Notes: generated by a model not told the origin, from the sequence alone. A stretch of 64,000 nucleotides of DNA from Castor canadensis (GCF_047511655.1 NC_133400.1:35480001-35544000), one strand, 5' to 3'. Shown: positions 25,405-36,600, numbered from the stretch's first letter. Made by a program: numbers and translations.

Positions 25405-25730
25405 TGAGGCAGGTTATAGTTCAGGAAAATTTGGGGCTGCTCCCCCTTCTGACTCAAAGAGCTTCTTCCCCTAGCCTATAGATCAGGGGAACCAGGTAGT
25501 GACTATTCGCTCCCCACCTCCAAATTCAAGGTGATAGAAAAACAACCTGACAAAAGACCCCAGTCCTTCTTTTCTCACAACAGCACCTCCTTTCACCTGG
25601 CAGTGAAGAGGTGATCTCCCTTCCTTTAATAGAACTTCTCCCCATTTCCACACTCACGTGTTCTGCTTGGATTCTTTGACATCAGAGTACAAGGACCAGG
25701 ATCTTCTGGAAATATATTTTGCCAATAACA
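25405..25730 (+). repeat. 5' LTR of the provirus
   Basis: It begins TGAGGCAGGTTA and ends GCCAATAACA, giving the TG...CA ends of an LTR. It aligns to 35113-35410 over its whole length, except for about 29 bases (about 25463-25491) missing from the 3' copy. The position of the polyadenylation hexamer reads AATAGA here. Confidence 0.92.
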
Positions 25731-25734
25731 TTTG

Positions 25735-25752
25735 TGGTGAAGCCAGGAGTTA
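25735..25752 (+). other. Candidate primer-binding site
   Basis: TGGTGAAGCC and following bases begin with TGG (pairing to tRNA CCA) four bases after the LTR end. The match to any one tRNA is too degraded for me to name the primer. Confidence 0.4.
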
Positions 25753-26428
25753 AAGGGTGTAGCCACTTTTCTCATAACCCTCCCTTTCTGTCCTCAGGCC
25801 CTGCGCTCCTCTACCTGATATTTCGAACCAAACACCACTCTTGGCTTGGATGGTGTGAGACTCCCATGCTTGGACAATGGCCCCTGGGTCCCATTAGTCT
25901 CTCTGGGAAAAGCACCTAATACTCTACAGGGACCAATGTTGTGAACCCACACACAGGACTGCCCGCGAGTGGTGCGGCGGTCGTGACCTGGCGGGCGGGA
26001 TGCAGCATTGTCTGCCAGCTGGTTGCACAGGTGTCTCGCCCTGCACCTGGGTCCGGGAGAACCCAGAGACACGTGGCTCACTTGCCGGTCCGCCTCAGGG
26101 AACCGACCACATTAAACCTAGACGTCCTTTTGCCTTCTTTTCCCCCCCTTTTCCCTCCCCCCGTTCCCTCTTTCTCCCCCATCCTGTGCCATGCATGTGG
26201 CGCGCATGCCCGCATTCCAGGTGTCCATCCCATCTCTTAATGCCAGCCACCTGGAGCTCATGGTCCTGGCTGGCAGGCTCGCACCGTAGCCTATAGGTTC
26301 ACTGTTCCAAAAATGCGCTGTGTGCAGAGTGCTTGCCAGGGTCTCTAACCACCGACCCAGGCAGCCACATGGCCTGGAGAGGATGATCAGGACTACCCCA
26401 CTCTGACTGGGTCTCAGTTTCTCGGTCA

Positions 26429-26435
26429 GTCTCTA

Positions 26436-26467
<32 letters not shown>

Positions 26468-26477
26468 CTCTCTCTCC
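26429..26477 (+). repeat. (TCTCTG)n / CT simple repeat
   Basis: TCTCTG hexamers grade into CT dinucleotides inside the proviral leader. Confidence 0.9.
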
Positions 26478-27361
26478 ACTCATCCCTTACCCCTTAACTG
26501 GCCAGTAGGGTTCTCAGGGCACAAACTTTTATACTGCCTCAGGAGTGGCCAGAGTTGGCACCCCACTGGAGCTTAGAATTGCCAGGCTCAAGGCGGTAAA
26601 ATGCGGGGCTCAGTGAGGCTGCCTGGGCAGTGGGAGAAAGGAAAAGGTACAAACAAGGAGCCAGCTGCTCCACCTCCATGCCACCAGTGGAAGGGGAGGG
26701 GAGGTTTGGGGCACTGCGGTTAGATGAGAGACAGTCCAGGAGCCCCGTGCGGGGTCTCCAGCCTCGCCCCTCAGTGCAGCCAGAGTCCACGTGCCTTCAC
26801 ACCAGGTCTCCAGCAGCACTCGCACACCAGCTCTCTAGCCCATCTCTCAACATGTGCCCGAAAGCCCCGCTTCTGCTGTCAAGAGCCACAAGTGCACCCT
26901 AGCCAGCCAGTGGAGTCCACCTCCCTGGCAGGAGAAGGGAGCTGCACAACACAAGACCTACCACCCGCATGGATGGGCTCCAAGGACACTGCTCTGCTGC
27001 AAGCACCGAGAAGCAAAAGACGCCGGCTCTGGCCATGGCCCTGGGCCTAAGGCCAGACTTCTCTTTCCTGTGGCTGCTGTGTGCCCACAGCCTTCTTCCT
27101 CTTCTTCACTTGTCTGTTCCCTTGCCTGTCTACCCACCATGCCTGTTTTCCCTGGGTACCTGGTGCCAACTCTTGCCCATGCTTTCCATGTCCTCATGGC
27201 CTACAGGGGTTGCAGAAACGCTTACTCTGAAGTCATATTACCCTGTGTCAGGGACATATGCCCTGGACCCACTAGTAAGTGGCTGGCACCCTTCACTAAT
27301 GGGGTTTGTGGGATTAGACACCAGGTTCTAAAGATAGTTTCTAAGTCTCCCTTCTTTAGGG

Positions 27362-27450
27362 AAGCTAACAAGGGCTGACAATTAGACTCTAACAATAGGG
27401 CACCTGCCTAGCAGATGTAAGGCCATGAGTTCAAATACCACCCTAATTTG
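27362..27450 (+). mobile_element. Diverged tRNA-type SINE fragment
   Basis: GGGCACCTGCCTAGCAGATG and GGCCATGAGTTCAAATACCA resemble the A-box-flank and B-box parts of the local tRNA-derived SINE. Confidence 0.55.
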
Positions 27451-27774
27451 TTTCCATTATCTGGCATATTTCTCTGACCTTTGTTTTCTTTTCATTAGGA
27501 TCATAATGGGGTTAGCATTCAGGACCAGCATTCCATTCAGGAGCCCTCATGCAGGGCTGGAGAGGTGACCCTTAGGACAATGGTTGACTGGAAGCCAGAG
27601 TACCCTGCACTTGCTGCCACTCTGAGATGTCTGACTAAACCAGGTCAAAAGGACCTATACTGGAGATTTCCTTGAGATAAAAGGAATGCCTTGAAGATCT
27701 CAGAGTTCTCATCACTCTCTATCTAAGGGTAATTTCCTCCTTCTCCATTTCTGTCTCTCGCTCCACAGGCTGGC

Positions 27775-29240
27775 ATGCAGGGAGCCAATGTAGTCCCAAC
27801 AGATTTCCAATTTGGCTGTATCCTTAAATACTGGGAATGCTTTGGCCCTGATAACCTAAAAAAAAGGAATGTCTCACCTATTACCATAATGAAGTTTGGC
27901 CCTGATATCAACTGGGGAATAAAAGGTGGTGTGAAGATGGGAGTCTTGATTATGACACCATCTTACAGTTAGATCAGTTTAGTAAAAAATGAGAGAGATG
28001 GTCAGGGATATGATATGTGCAAGCTTTTATGGCCTTATATCAAAACCCAACCCTCTATAAGGGGTCGCTAGACCCCAAGAAGAACTTAAGGAGAAAGACA
28101 TAGATATCCTTGGTGATCCTTTGCTACAAGGAGCATCACATATCTCACAAAGGTAACCTCAATTGTATCCTCCTTGTGCTCCTTTCTCTGTGCCTCCATT
28201 GCCTCCTCCCCGGACTCCTCCCTCAGCACACCCACTGTCCATGAGTACACCACATACTCAAAATAGGGTATCTTACTCAGAGACCCCCTCAAACAGGGCT
28301 CCCATTATGAGAAGCATCAGGGCCCAAGGGATCAATTTGTGTTCATGTGCCCTTCACTGTAAATGGTATCCAACAGTGTAGGGAAAAATTAGGGAGATGT
28401 TCTGAGGACCTAGATAAATTTACAGTTGGGTTTCAGACCCTGACATTAGGCCTACAAAAAAGGAAAAAAAATCTCACTGCAGCCTGTAGGGAGGCAAATG
28501 AGGCCTTTGCTAGGGACCCCATAGGTCAACATCCAGTGGATTCCACTGCCCAAGTAACTGAGCCTCACTGGGATTATAACACCCAGAAGAAATGCAAAAG
28601 AGGGCCCACATGTTAGAGGCAATCCTTTGTGGAATGAAATTAGGGGGCATAAGGTTCTAAATGATAACAAGTTTAAAGGAATTGTTCAGGAAAAAGAGGA
28701 GCACCCTATGGCCTTTTATGATAGGCTAGAGGAAGTCTTTAGAAAATATACTAACCTTGACCCTGAATCTGTTGAAGGGGGTACCCTCTTACACCACCAT
28801 CTGCCTCAGATATTAGGCAAAAGATTCAGAAACAGCATCTGGGACCCCTGACCAATAAAACTCAGCTGTTAGATGTTGTTTCTCAGGTCTATAACAGTCG
28901 TGACCTGGGAGCGGAAAAGAGGGAACAGAGTAAAGAAAGAAGGCAAGCCAAGCTTATGACTACCATGATTGGGGGAACCCCCAAGGCTCAAAAGACATCC
29001 TCAGTTGAAAAGCCATCTTGCTTCAAATATAAGAAGCTGGGGCACTGGGCAAAAAGCTGCCTAGAGCCACCCCTGGGACCCTGTCATAAGTGCTCCAAAA
29101 CAGGAGCTGTCCAGTAACACTGGAGGATAGAATGTCCCCCCACACAGAGAGGAACCCGGCTAGTCAAAACTCTGGTTTTATCAGCTGAAGCTACACATGA
29201 CTGAGGAGGCCTGAGGTGCTCTCAACAGTCCCCACATAAG
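27775..29240 (+). pseudogene. ERV gag remnant (matrix, proline-rich, capsid, nucleocapsid)
   Basis: Gag is the virion structural polyprotein. Matrix-like sequence runs over about 27780-28140, with an LDQF phrase and a QAFMALYQNP phrase in different frames. A proline-rich segment lies at 28163-28300 (PPLPPPRTPP). Capsid-like sequence follows in two frames (28347-28613 with EKLGRCSEDLDKF; 28627-28848). A CCHC-type zinc knuckle is near 29020-29060 (CFKYKKLGHWAKSC), in which the second cysteine of the CX2C is tyrosine. Stops and frameshifts break it throughout. Confidence 0.8.
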
Positions 29241-29560
29241 CTTATCATCAGTTATGAGAAACCTCAGGTGGCCTTGGAAGTCGAGTAAGCAAATTCAATT
29301 TCTTATTGACATGGGGGCACATTATTCCCCTTGCCTAAACAGGAAAGCCTTTCTCTCAGACCAGGATTGTAGTGGGGGTTGGTGGAAAAAAAATCAAGTT
29401 AGAAACTTCACTCCCCTCCTTCCTTGCCATATTGAAACTCAGTTTTTATGCATAATTTTCTTATAGTTCCTAATTGCCCTGCCCCATTCTTGAGTCAGGA
29501 TATAATGAAAAAGTTGGGTGTGATCCTGCATTAACATTAGCCATTTGCCAGGGCTCCTAA
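29241..29560 (+). pseudogene. ERV protease remnant
   Basis: Retroviral aspartic proteases carry a D-T/S-G-A active site. Here the frame 29254-29463 reads LIDMGAHYS, with GAC at 29308-29310 and methionine in place of the threonine, and it stops soon after. No second half is readable in one frame. Confidence 0.65.
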
Positions 29561-29639
29561 TGCTTCAAAGTGGACCTCAAAGAGCCCATAAAATCCTTTA
29601 GAAGTATACCAAAATGGAAGTCCCTCCACTTGGTATGAT

Positions 29640-30500
29640 GGGATACCTGGAAGGACAAAGATAGCTATTCCTGTTAAGATACAACTCAAAGACCTCAACC
29701 ACTATCTCAATTGTAAACAGTATTCTCTTAAAGAGGAGGCTAAGGAGGGACTATAACCAATTGTTAAGAGATTTCTAAATCATGGACTGTTAGGACCTTG
29801 CCAATCTCCCTGCAACACTCTTACCTTACTTGTAATAAAACCAACAGGAGAATATAGGATGGTACAGGATTTGAACTGGTAAGCGAGCTGTGATTTTCCC
29901 AGTCATCCTCTAGTGGCTGATCCATATCCATCCTATCTCAAATACCTGAAGGCAGTAAATGGTTCAGAGTTTTGGACTTAAAAGATGCTTTCCCCCCCCC
30001 ATCCTTCTATGAGGGAAGGGGGAAGATCCTTCTATGAGGGAAAATAGCCCTCACATGTTAGCCAGGGTATTGGGAAAGGATTTAAGGGACCTTCAGATTA
30101 AGGAAGGAGGACCTCTTCAATATGTAGATGACCTCCTAATCTGTAGCCCAACTTAGGACATTTCAAATGCCAACATTGTTTTGGTTCTTAATTTCTTAGC
30201 TGATAGGGAATATAAAGTCTCAAAAAACAAGGCCCAAATCTTCTTACAGGAAGTCCGGTATCTAAGTTATGTCCTCACACCCAGGGCCTGGATACTGTTC
30301 GCAGAAAGAATAGAGACCATCCGGATCCTGTGGGTACCACTGACTAAGCACCAACTCCATTTATTTTTGGGTAAGCAAAAATATTTTGGCTGGATCTGGA
30401 TACCCAACTTTGGAGTCATAGCAAAGTGTCTATATGAGGCCACAAAGGGACCAGATAATGAATGCTTAGAATGGACTGGATAAACAGACTGTGCCTATAA
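29640..30500 (+). pseudogene. ERV reverse transcriptase remnant
   Basis: LDLKDAF-like sequence ends near 29990 and the YVDDLL active-site motif is at 30121-30138. Only about 45 codons separate them, against roughly 75 in gammaretroviral enzymes, so part of the palm is deleted. A C9 run and a 25-base direct repeat (starting 30001 and 30026) sit at that place. Connection sequence follows in the 30181-30480 frame (FLADREYKVSKNKAQIF). Confidence 0.8.
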
Positions 30501-30879
30501 GACACTAAAAAAGACCCTCACTGAGGCCTCAGCTTTAGGGATTCCCAGTTTAACAAAACCCTTTATATTGTATATGTATCAGAAAAAAATGGAATTGCTG
30601 TGGAAGTCTTGACCCAAAAATTAGGAATAAAACCTTATCCAGTAGCCTACCTTTCAAAAAAAAACTAGATGGGACAACCTTAGGTTTGTCACAATGTCTA
30701 AGGGAGACAGCTGCTACTGTCCTGTTAGTGGAGGAGGCAATGAAGAAAACCCTGGGCCAGCAACTAGAAGTTCTGACTCCCCACCAAGTCAGAGCCACCC
30801 TAAAATTAAAAAGTCACTTGTGCATGTCTGGAGAAAGAGTGACTAAATATTAAGCCATCCTTTTAGAGTCCCCAGAAGT

Positions 30880-31450
30880 GACCATAAAGACTTGTAATGT
30901 CTTAAATCCTGCACCTTTGCTGCCTTCTGAGCACACTTGTGAGCAGGTGATTGTACAAACCTATCCCAGCAGGCCATACCTGACAGACCAGCCACTCCTC
31001 GAACCCGAGGCAGAATGGTTTACTGATGGAAGTAATTTTGTGCTAAATGAAGAAAGAAAGGCAGGATATGCACTGGTGAGTCATGAGGACTCACCTTTTG
31101 CTAGCTGAGACTTCTGCCCCAAAGGGTGAACTAATGGCTTTAACTAATGCTCTGACTCTGGGGAAGGAAAAAAGGCTCAATATCTATACTGATTCCAAAG
31201 ATGCCTTCCTGGTACTGCATGCTCACGCACCTACGTGGAAAGAGGACTTCTCTCCAGGAGGCAGTCACCAATAAAACATGGGAAGGAAATCCTCCAATTA
31301 TTAGAGGCTCTCCACCTCCCAAAGGAAGTGGCAGTGATCCACTGCCAGAGACATCAAAGAGATCTAACTCTGGTGTCACAGGGGAACAACCAGGCAGACA
31401 CAAAGCTAAACAAGCAGCTTTACAGCCTTTAGTTGCTTCACCAGCTTCCA
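30880..31450 (+). pseudogene. ERV RNase H remnant
   Basis: The frame 30878-31105 includes WFTDGSNFV, the first catalytic aspartate segment of RNase H. The next frame 31083-31271 has an ETSAPKGELMALTNAL-type stretch and IYTDSKDAF, with further catalytic residues. A frameshift separates the two frames. Confidence 0.75.
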
Positions 31451-31469
31451 CCCTGGCCCTCTTTCCCCC

Positions 31470-32550
31470 ACAGAAGCCTGTATATCCTAAATATACTCCT
31501 GATGAGGAAAAAAGAGGCTGCTGGGAGGGAAGAACATAGAGGAAGCTTGGTGGTGTGTGGATGGTAAGCTAGTCTTGCCCCCAAGCAACCCAATGGAAAG
31601 TAATAAAGTCTGTACATGACACTTTCCACTTAGACTGAGATGCAACCCAGGGGCTAATAAGAAGGCTGCTTGTGGGGACTAGAATAAGGTCTACAGTAAA
31701 ACAGGTCTGCTGGGCCTGTTCCCTATCCTCCGGTAAAAATCCTGGTCCTAAGCTTCCCCCACTGGTTAATCCATCCAGAAGCGAGACTCTTACCCAGAAG
31801 AAAACTGGCAGATAGATTTCACTCACATGCCCCTCTGCCAAGGTTACAAATAGCTGTTAGTTTTTATAGGTACCTTCACAGGGTAGATTGAGGCTTTTCC
31901 CACCCAGACAAAAAGAGGCTCCAAGGTAGCAAGGGCCCTTCTAAAAGAAATTATTCCTAGGTGTGGCCTGCCCAAACACTCTAGAGTGATAATGGACCAG
32001 CTTTTATCTCACAGGTCACCCAGGGAGTTGCACAGGCATTAAGAATTAAATACCACTTACATTCAACTTGGAGACCCCAGCCCTCTGGTAAGGTAGAAAG
32101 GGCCAATCAAACATCAAATGAACCTTAGCTAAACTTTGACAAGAGACCGCTGGAAAATGGACCCAGCTTTTGCCTATTGCCTTACTGAGAATTAGAAATG
32201 CTCCAAGGGCTAAATTAGCTCTTTCAAAATGCTCTATGGGAGGCCATATCTCTCCAACAACTTAGTGACAGACCCTGAGACCAACAGTCTTTTAAAGTAT
32301 ATAATGGATCTAGGGACATTTCAACAAGCAATCCAAAAGTTGGGGAACAAGTTCCTCCCAGCCCCAACAAAAAGGGGGAAACTCCAAATAAAACCAGGAG
32401 AACATGTGTTAATTAAATCCTGGAAAGAAGGAGCCCCAGATGACCAACTTCAGTGCAAATGGAAGGTGATCTTGGCCAGGGATCTTGGCCAAGCCCATGG
32501 CTGTCAAAGAGTAGGTAATGAACAGTTGGACTCACATTTCTAGGGTAAAA
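31470..32550 (+). pseudogene. ERV integrase remnant
   Basis: The catalytic core is readable though interrupted by stops: WQIDFTHMP near 31808, SDNGPAF with Asp at 31988-31990, and PSGKVERAN with Glu at 32096-32098. The last two lie 36 codons apart in one frame, the exact D-x35-E spacing of retroviral integrases. A C-terminal-domain frame (32229-32540) follows. Confidence 0.8.
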
Positions 32551-32663
32551 TGTGAAACAGGAGAATCTATCTCTGACCAAACATGGCCTGGGGACACTTA
32601 CTCCTGTGAGCCAAAAGAAGACTTACAGCTCTTCTTCTGGAGAACCAAAAGACTTTAGCTTAA

Positions 32664-33560
32664 ATGATAAATGAAAACTTTAATATGTGGCATGAGGCTA
32701 TGCTTACACCTCTCCCAGCCCCATTTCCCAAACACCACAGTTCTGCTCACTGCAGAGCTTTGAGACACTTCTTTTGGGCATTTTGCCTTATTTTCCTCCT
32801 GGGACTGACACCTGGCTTTAGCCAGCCCCTAGAGGTTTTGTCAAATTGTATCCATCTACTAACTACCCCAAGTCTTCTAACCCAACTTCTGATTAAAACT
32901 ACTGGGATCACATTGGTCAAAACCTTATCAAAATGGACAAATGAGAGTAATGGATTCGTCTATATGCTTTCTGTAGAATTTAATTTCTTCTGGGGATCAC
33001 AGGGAGTATGTCCCTTGTGTAAAACTAGTTTCTATCAACAATTGTACCTTAAGTGGACTGACGTATGCTCAGTCCATAATACAGAAATTGCCCTAAATCA
33101 TCAGTCCTTCACTGCCCCAATTACAACATCTACCTCCCTTTTAATTGGGCCCAAAATAACTACAGATACCAGAAAAACAAGTCAAACCACCCCTCTCTTA
33201 TATTACCAAAAATTATTTAAAGATTTTGCTAATAGCAAAAAAAAAAACCCCAAAAACCATAGCCATACTTCCAAATTGAATAGACTGACAGTTGTCACTT
33301 TCCAAAAAAAAAAAATCGTCTAACAGTTAAAAATACTTCCCAAAATCTGGCAACGATCCTTAGATTCCTGGAAAATCTAAGACCTGGGATCAGGCCCCCT
33401 GGCAGGGCTCCTTCTGATTCTCCTGCCAGTGTTCACGTTTTGGACATGCCTCCTAGACTTGCTAATCAGATTTATCTTTTCCAGAATAAAGCCCACTAAA
33501 ATCCAAATTGTGACATTTCAGGGCCATCAATTTCCAGAGGTGGACAAGAAGCCATGAGCC
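32664..33560 (+). pseudogene. ERV envelope remnant with internal deletion
   Basis: A 219-codon frame (32664-33320) begins with a leader ending in a hydrophobic stretch (AFCLIFLLGLTPGFSQP, about residues 39-55), like an env signal peptide, then short surface-subunit-like sequence. A membrane-spanning and tail-like segment follows in another frame at about 33390-33550 (GLLLILLPVFTFWTCLL). Most of the surface and transmembrane ectodomain coding is absent, so the remnant is roughly half the usual length. It makes no functional envelope. Confidence 0.65.
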
Positions 33561-34011
33561 CTAATGATCAAGTTGGACAGAGATTCAGACAACAGACATC
33601 ATTGATCAAGTCCCCAGGGATAGCAATAGGAGGAGAACAATATTCCTGATAGGTAGGGTCTGCAGCCCCTTGTCAGCTTGAAGCAGATACCGAAGATGGA
33701 TCACCCCCCCATCAGAAACCCCCAGTTCAAAAATGACCTGGACCCCACAAGGATTTCAGGGTTGGATTGGGCTACCCTGTGAGTTCAAGGACTAACTGGG
33801 CAGGAAATGGAGTTCCGTGTCAGGCTGAACCGCACAGTGAGTTGCACATACTCACTGGGACTCACAGTCAGTTCAAGGATGGCCTGGCTCACATAAGGAG
33901 CTCAAAGCCGAACTGGACAGCACAGGGCATACAGGGCCAAGCCTGGGTACACTTCTTAGGGCTTGGGAGGCAGAAGTCCCTTGGTACCATCCCCAGACAC
34001 CAAAAATAAAG
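33561..34011 (+). other. Proviral sequence between env and the SINE
   Basis: Non-coding proviral 3' sequence with loosely repeated phrases (GTGAGTTCAAGGACTAACTG, CAGTCAGTTCAAGGATGGCC). No gene is recognised. Confidence 0.45.
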
Positions 34012-34215
34012 CAGCCAGGTGCCAGTGGTTCACACCTGTAATCCTAGCTACTCAGGAGGCAGAGATCAGGAGGATCATGGTTCAAAAACAGCTTGTAAGA
34101 CCCTCTCTTGAAAAAACCCATCACATAAAAAGGGCTGGTGGAGTGGCTCAAGGTGAGGCCCTGAGTTCAAGCCCCAGTACTGAAGGAAAAAACAAACAAA
34201 CAAACATGAAAACAA
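34012..34215 (+). mobile_element. Composite 7SL-tRNA SINE
   Basis: A 7SL-like unit (GGTTCACACCTGTAATCCTA) is followed by a tRNA-derived unit (AGGGCTGGTGGAGTGGCTCA; GAGTTCAAGCCCCAGTACTG) and an A-rich (CAAA) tail. It lies within the provirus, so it is younger than that insertion. Confidence 0.85.
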
Positions 34216-35112
34216 CAAAAAACCCCACTTAATTCTAGAAAGCCCTTCTACTTCGGATATCCACCCCAAGCTGGCTGCCCTAGGCTTGAGCAGGTCAACA
34301 GCCTCAGTTGTTGGAGAATTATGTAGGCTGAGTTCATCTTCAGTATCTGGAAGCAGATGACATAGTCAGAAACTCTGCACAGGGACCTGCAGCTACCCTA
34401 CCTCTCCCTGGTTCACACAGCTGAGGGAGTAGGTGGAGAGTGGAAACCCTGAATGGTCACTTGATCTTGCATTCACTTCTCATGATCACTACTCACCAAC
34501 CGGCCTGAGATGTCTTCCCCACAGAGCTGGGCTAGGTTCCTCCAGGCTGTACTCCATTGCTGTCTCTTCCTCCATTGCCTCTGGACAGATAGCAGCTCCT
34601 CAGCCTTTTCAAAGTTCTAGGCAGTTGGCTGACAGTGACGTCATGAGGAAGTAGCTTCTGATTGGGTCCTCTGGGCAGGTACTTCCTCTGCAGCCTTAAC
34701 CCTCCCCCACAGACACCTGTGTGCCATCTTCTGGCCAGCAGATAATTGTTCTCCAATTTCCCAGGTGAGCGTTCTGAGACCACGCTGGATAAAGTTGAAA
34801 TGGGATGTAATTTCTGATAAAAAAGGAATAAGCCTTGACTAGAAATGGGTTTTAGAGGGAATGATACTGACAGGGAGTTCAAAAACACCCCAGGTATTTA
34901 GACTTTCTTAGCCATTACTGGTAGTTTTATCTTGGCCAAGTCAGTTCACCTCTGAGGAGCACATCTTTGATCACAAAAGCATGGTGGCTTAGGGTATCCT
35001 GAAAAGTTTACCACCAGGACACCGGGAATCAACGGATTCTGTCTCTCATTCTAAATTTCTGTGTCAATCCCCAAAAAAGAATTTTTTGTAATATAGTCCC
35101 TCAAAGGTAAGT
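34216..35112 (+). other. Proviral or host sequence before the 3' LTR
   Basis: About 0.9 kb without a recognisable gene. A MIR-like phrase occurs near 34930 (TTGGCCAAGTCAGTTCACCT). A polypurine tract directly at the LTR edge is not evident; the bases just before it are CAAAGGTAAGT. Confidence 0.45.
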
Positions 35113-35410
35113 TGAGGCAGGTTAGGGTTAGGGAAAGTTTGGGACTGCTCCCCCTCCTGACTCAAAGAGCTCCAGGTAGTGACTATTCTCTCCCCACCTC
35201 CAAATTCAAGGTGACAGAAAAACGACCTGACAAAAGACCCCAGCCCTTCTTTTCTCTCCGTGGCACCTCTTTCACCTGGCAGTGAAAGAGGTGATCCCAC
35301 TTCCCTTAATAAAACTTTTCTCTCTTACCACACCCACGGGTTCTGCTTGGATTCTTCCATGACAGAGAGCAAGGACCGAGACCTTCTGGAAATACATTTT
35401 GCTGTTAACA
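35113..35410 (+). repeat. 3' LTR of the provirus
   Basis: It begins TGAGGCAGGTTA and ends GCTGTTAACA. It retains AATAAA at 35308-35313 for transcript ending. It lacks about 29 bases present in the 5' LTR. Confidence 0.92.
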
Positions 35411-35414
35411 AGAC
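35411..35414 (+). repeat. Right target-site duplication of the provirus (AGAC)
   Basis: AGAC directly follows the 3' LTR and is identical to 25401-25404. Confidence 0.85.
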
Positions 35415-35509
35415 TGGAAGCTTGGGGTAGTCCCTGGGCCCAGGAACAGAACTAGCTGGTAAATTTCTGTCGACCTCCTCCATTCCTGCCAAGCTCATTT
35501 CTTATGCTT

Positions 35510-35575
35510 TGGATGGTGCTGGGGATGGAACCCAGGCCTTTAACAAACCCAACCCCCAGTGCTCAGTTCTGAGAG
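35510..35575 (-). mobile_element. ID-like SINE fragment
   Basis: The plus strand reads GGTGCTGGGGATGGAACCCA then GGCC, the antisense of an ID/tRNA-Ala-like B-box end. Confidence 0.6.
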
Positions 35576-35639
35576 ATGACAGCAGCAAGTGTCAGCTTTC
35601 TACCAAGTCCTTTTAATATAAACTTACAAACTTCAGGAA

Positions 35640-35845
35640 TGTCTGAGCTGGGTGCTGGTGAATCATGCCTAGCTACTCAGAAGGCAGTGATCAGGAGGAT
35701 CATAGTTCGAAGCCAGCTCTGGCAAATAGTTTGCAAGACCCTGTCTTGAAAAAACACTTCACAGAAAAGGGCTGGTGGGGTGGATCAAAGTGTAGTCCCT
35801 GAATTCAAACCCCAGTACCATTAAAAAAGAAAGAAAGAAAGATGT
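35640..35845 (+). mobile_element. Composite 7SL-tRNA SINE
   Basis: A 7SL-like unit (CATGCCTAGCTACTCAGAAG, with part of the A box lost) precedes a tRNA-derived unit (AGGGCTGGTGGGGTGGATCA; GAATTCAAACCCCAGTACCA) and an (AAAG)n tail. Confidence 0.85.
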
Positions 35846-36600
35846 CTGGCCCGGCATTCTATAGTACCAAGCCTCATTCTGGATAGCGTTTGCCTTTGCT
35901 GTAAGTAGTAAAGTCATTCTAGTTGACTTTTTATTAAGAGGTGTCTGGGCATGGGATCCATAACATCTTTAGACTTGAGTTCTACAAAGGCACTACAGCT
36001 GTGCATTTGGCAAAAGGAAACACTTAGATTTACCAGTGAACGACTTTCATCTATCAAGTTCTCAGCTGGCACAAAAAGCTAAGGCCATGCAGTAAGCACT
36101 ATCCTATGGAGCCACTCATTTCAGAAAGCATGAAACAGTGACTGGTTGCTTCAGAGATGTTTTCTGGAAATCAAATCCAGGAACACTTTTGTTACTTCAC
36201 ACTTAGGAAACAGGGTATGTCATTCTTTATTCACATTTGATTTCTTCTTGAACAAACATCTATAAAAGTCTGATTCTCTACTAGACTCTGAACTCTGAGA
36301 ACAGATCAGGTTTAAATCCATATCTAAATCCAAAGTACCTGACATAGCACATGCTACATGGCTGGGGTAAAATAAAAGTTGGTTGAATTAATCAGTGATC
36401 TATGGCAAGAGAACTCACAAAGAGGAAGTAATCTCTCAGTCCTAGGTAGCACTGGAGGCAGAGTCGGTGGCCATCACCATGTATGTGACCATTGCACAGT
36501 GAATGGAGAACCTGCACTCAAGGGTAAGCAATTCAGCCATCAAAACCAACACTGTCTCAGAGATTTTTTTTTTTGAAGTCATAACCATGCTACATAAGCA
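35846..36600. other. Intergenic, no gene seen
   Basis: Unique-looking DNA with no coding signal that I can support. Confidence 0.45.

Larger units (their letters stand above)
25753..27700 (+). other. Long proviral leader between PBS and gag
   Basis: About 2 kb lies between the primer-binding site and the first gag-like sequence, longer than is usual for this class. It includes a C+G-rich block (about 25960-26300), a (TCTCTG)n tract and a SINE scrap near 27362. An open frame of 174 codons (26854-27378) has no recognised domain. Confidence 0.5.
25405..35410 (+). mobile_element. Class I (gammaretrovirus-like) endogenous retrovirus, defective
   Basis: The provirus is about 10.0 kb between paired LTRs, with gag, protease, reverse transcriptase, RNase H, integrase and env remnants in canonical order on the plus strand. 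Every gene is broken by stops, frameshifts or deletions. A composite SINE (34012-34215) inserted between env and the 3' LTR. The LTRs differ by roughly a tenth or more by eye, plus one 29-base length difference, so the insertion is old. It can produce no infectious product. Confidence 0.92.

Noticed and set aside
26854-27378. 174-codon open frame as a host gene
   Set aside because: It lies within the proviral leader and has no recognised domain; retained only as part of the leader observation.
35118-35132. Telomere-like TTAGGG doublet
   Set aside because: Only two units, inside the 3' LTR; the matching 5' LTR position differs, so this is chance.
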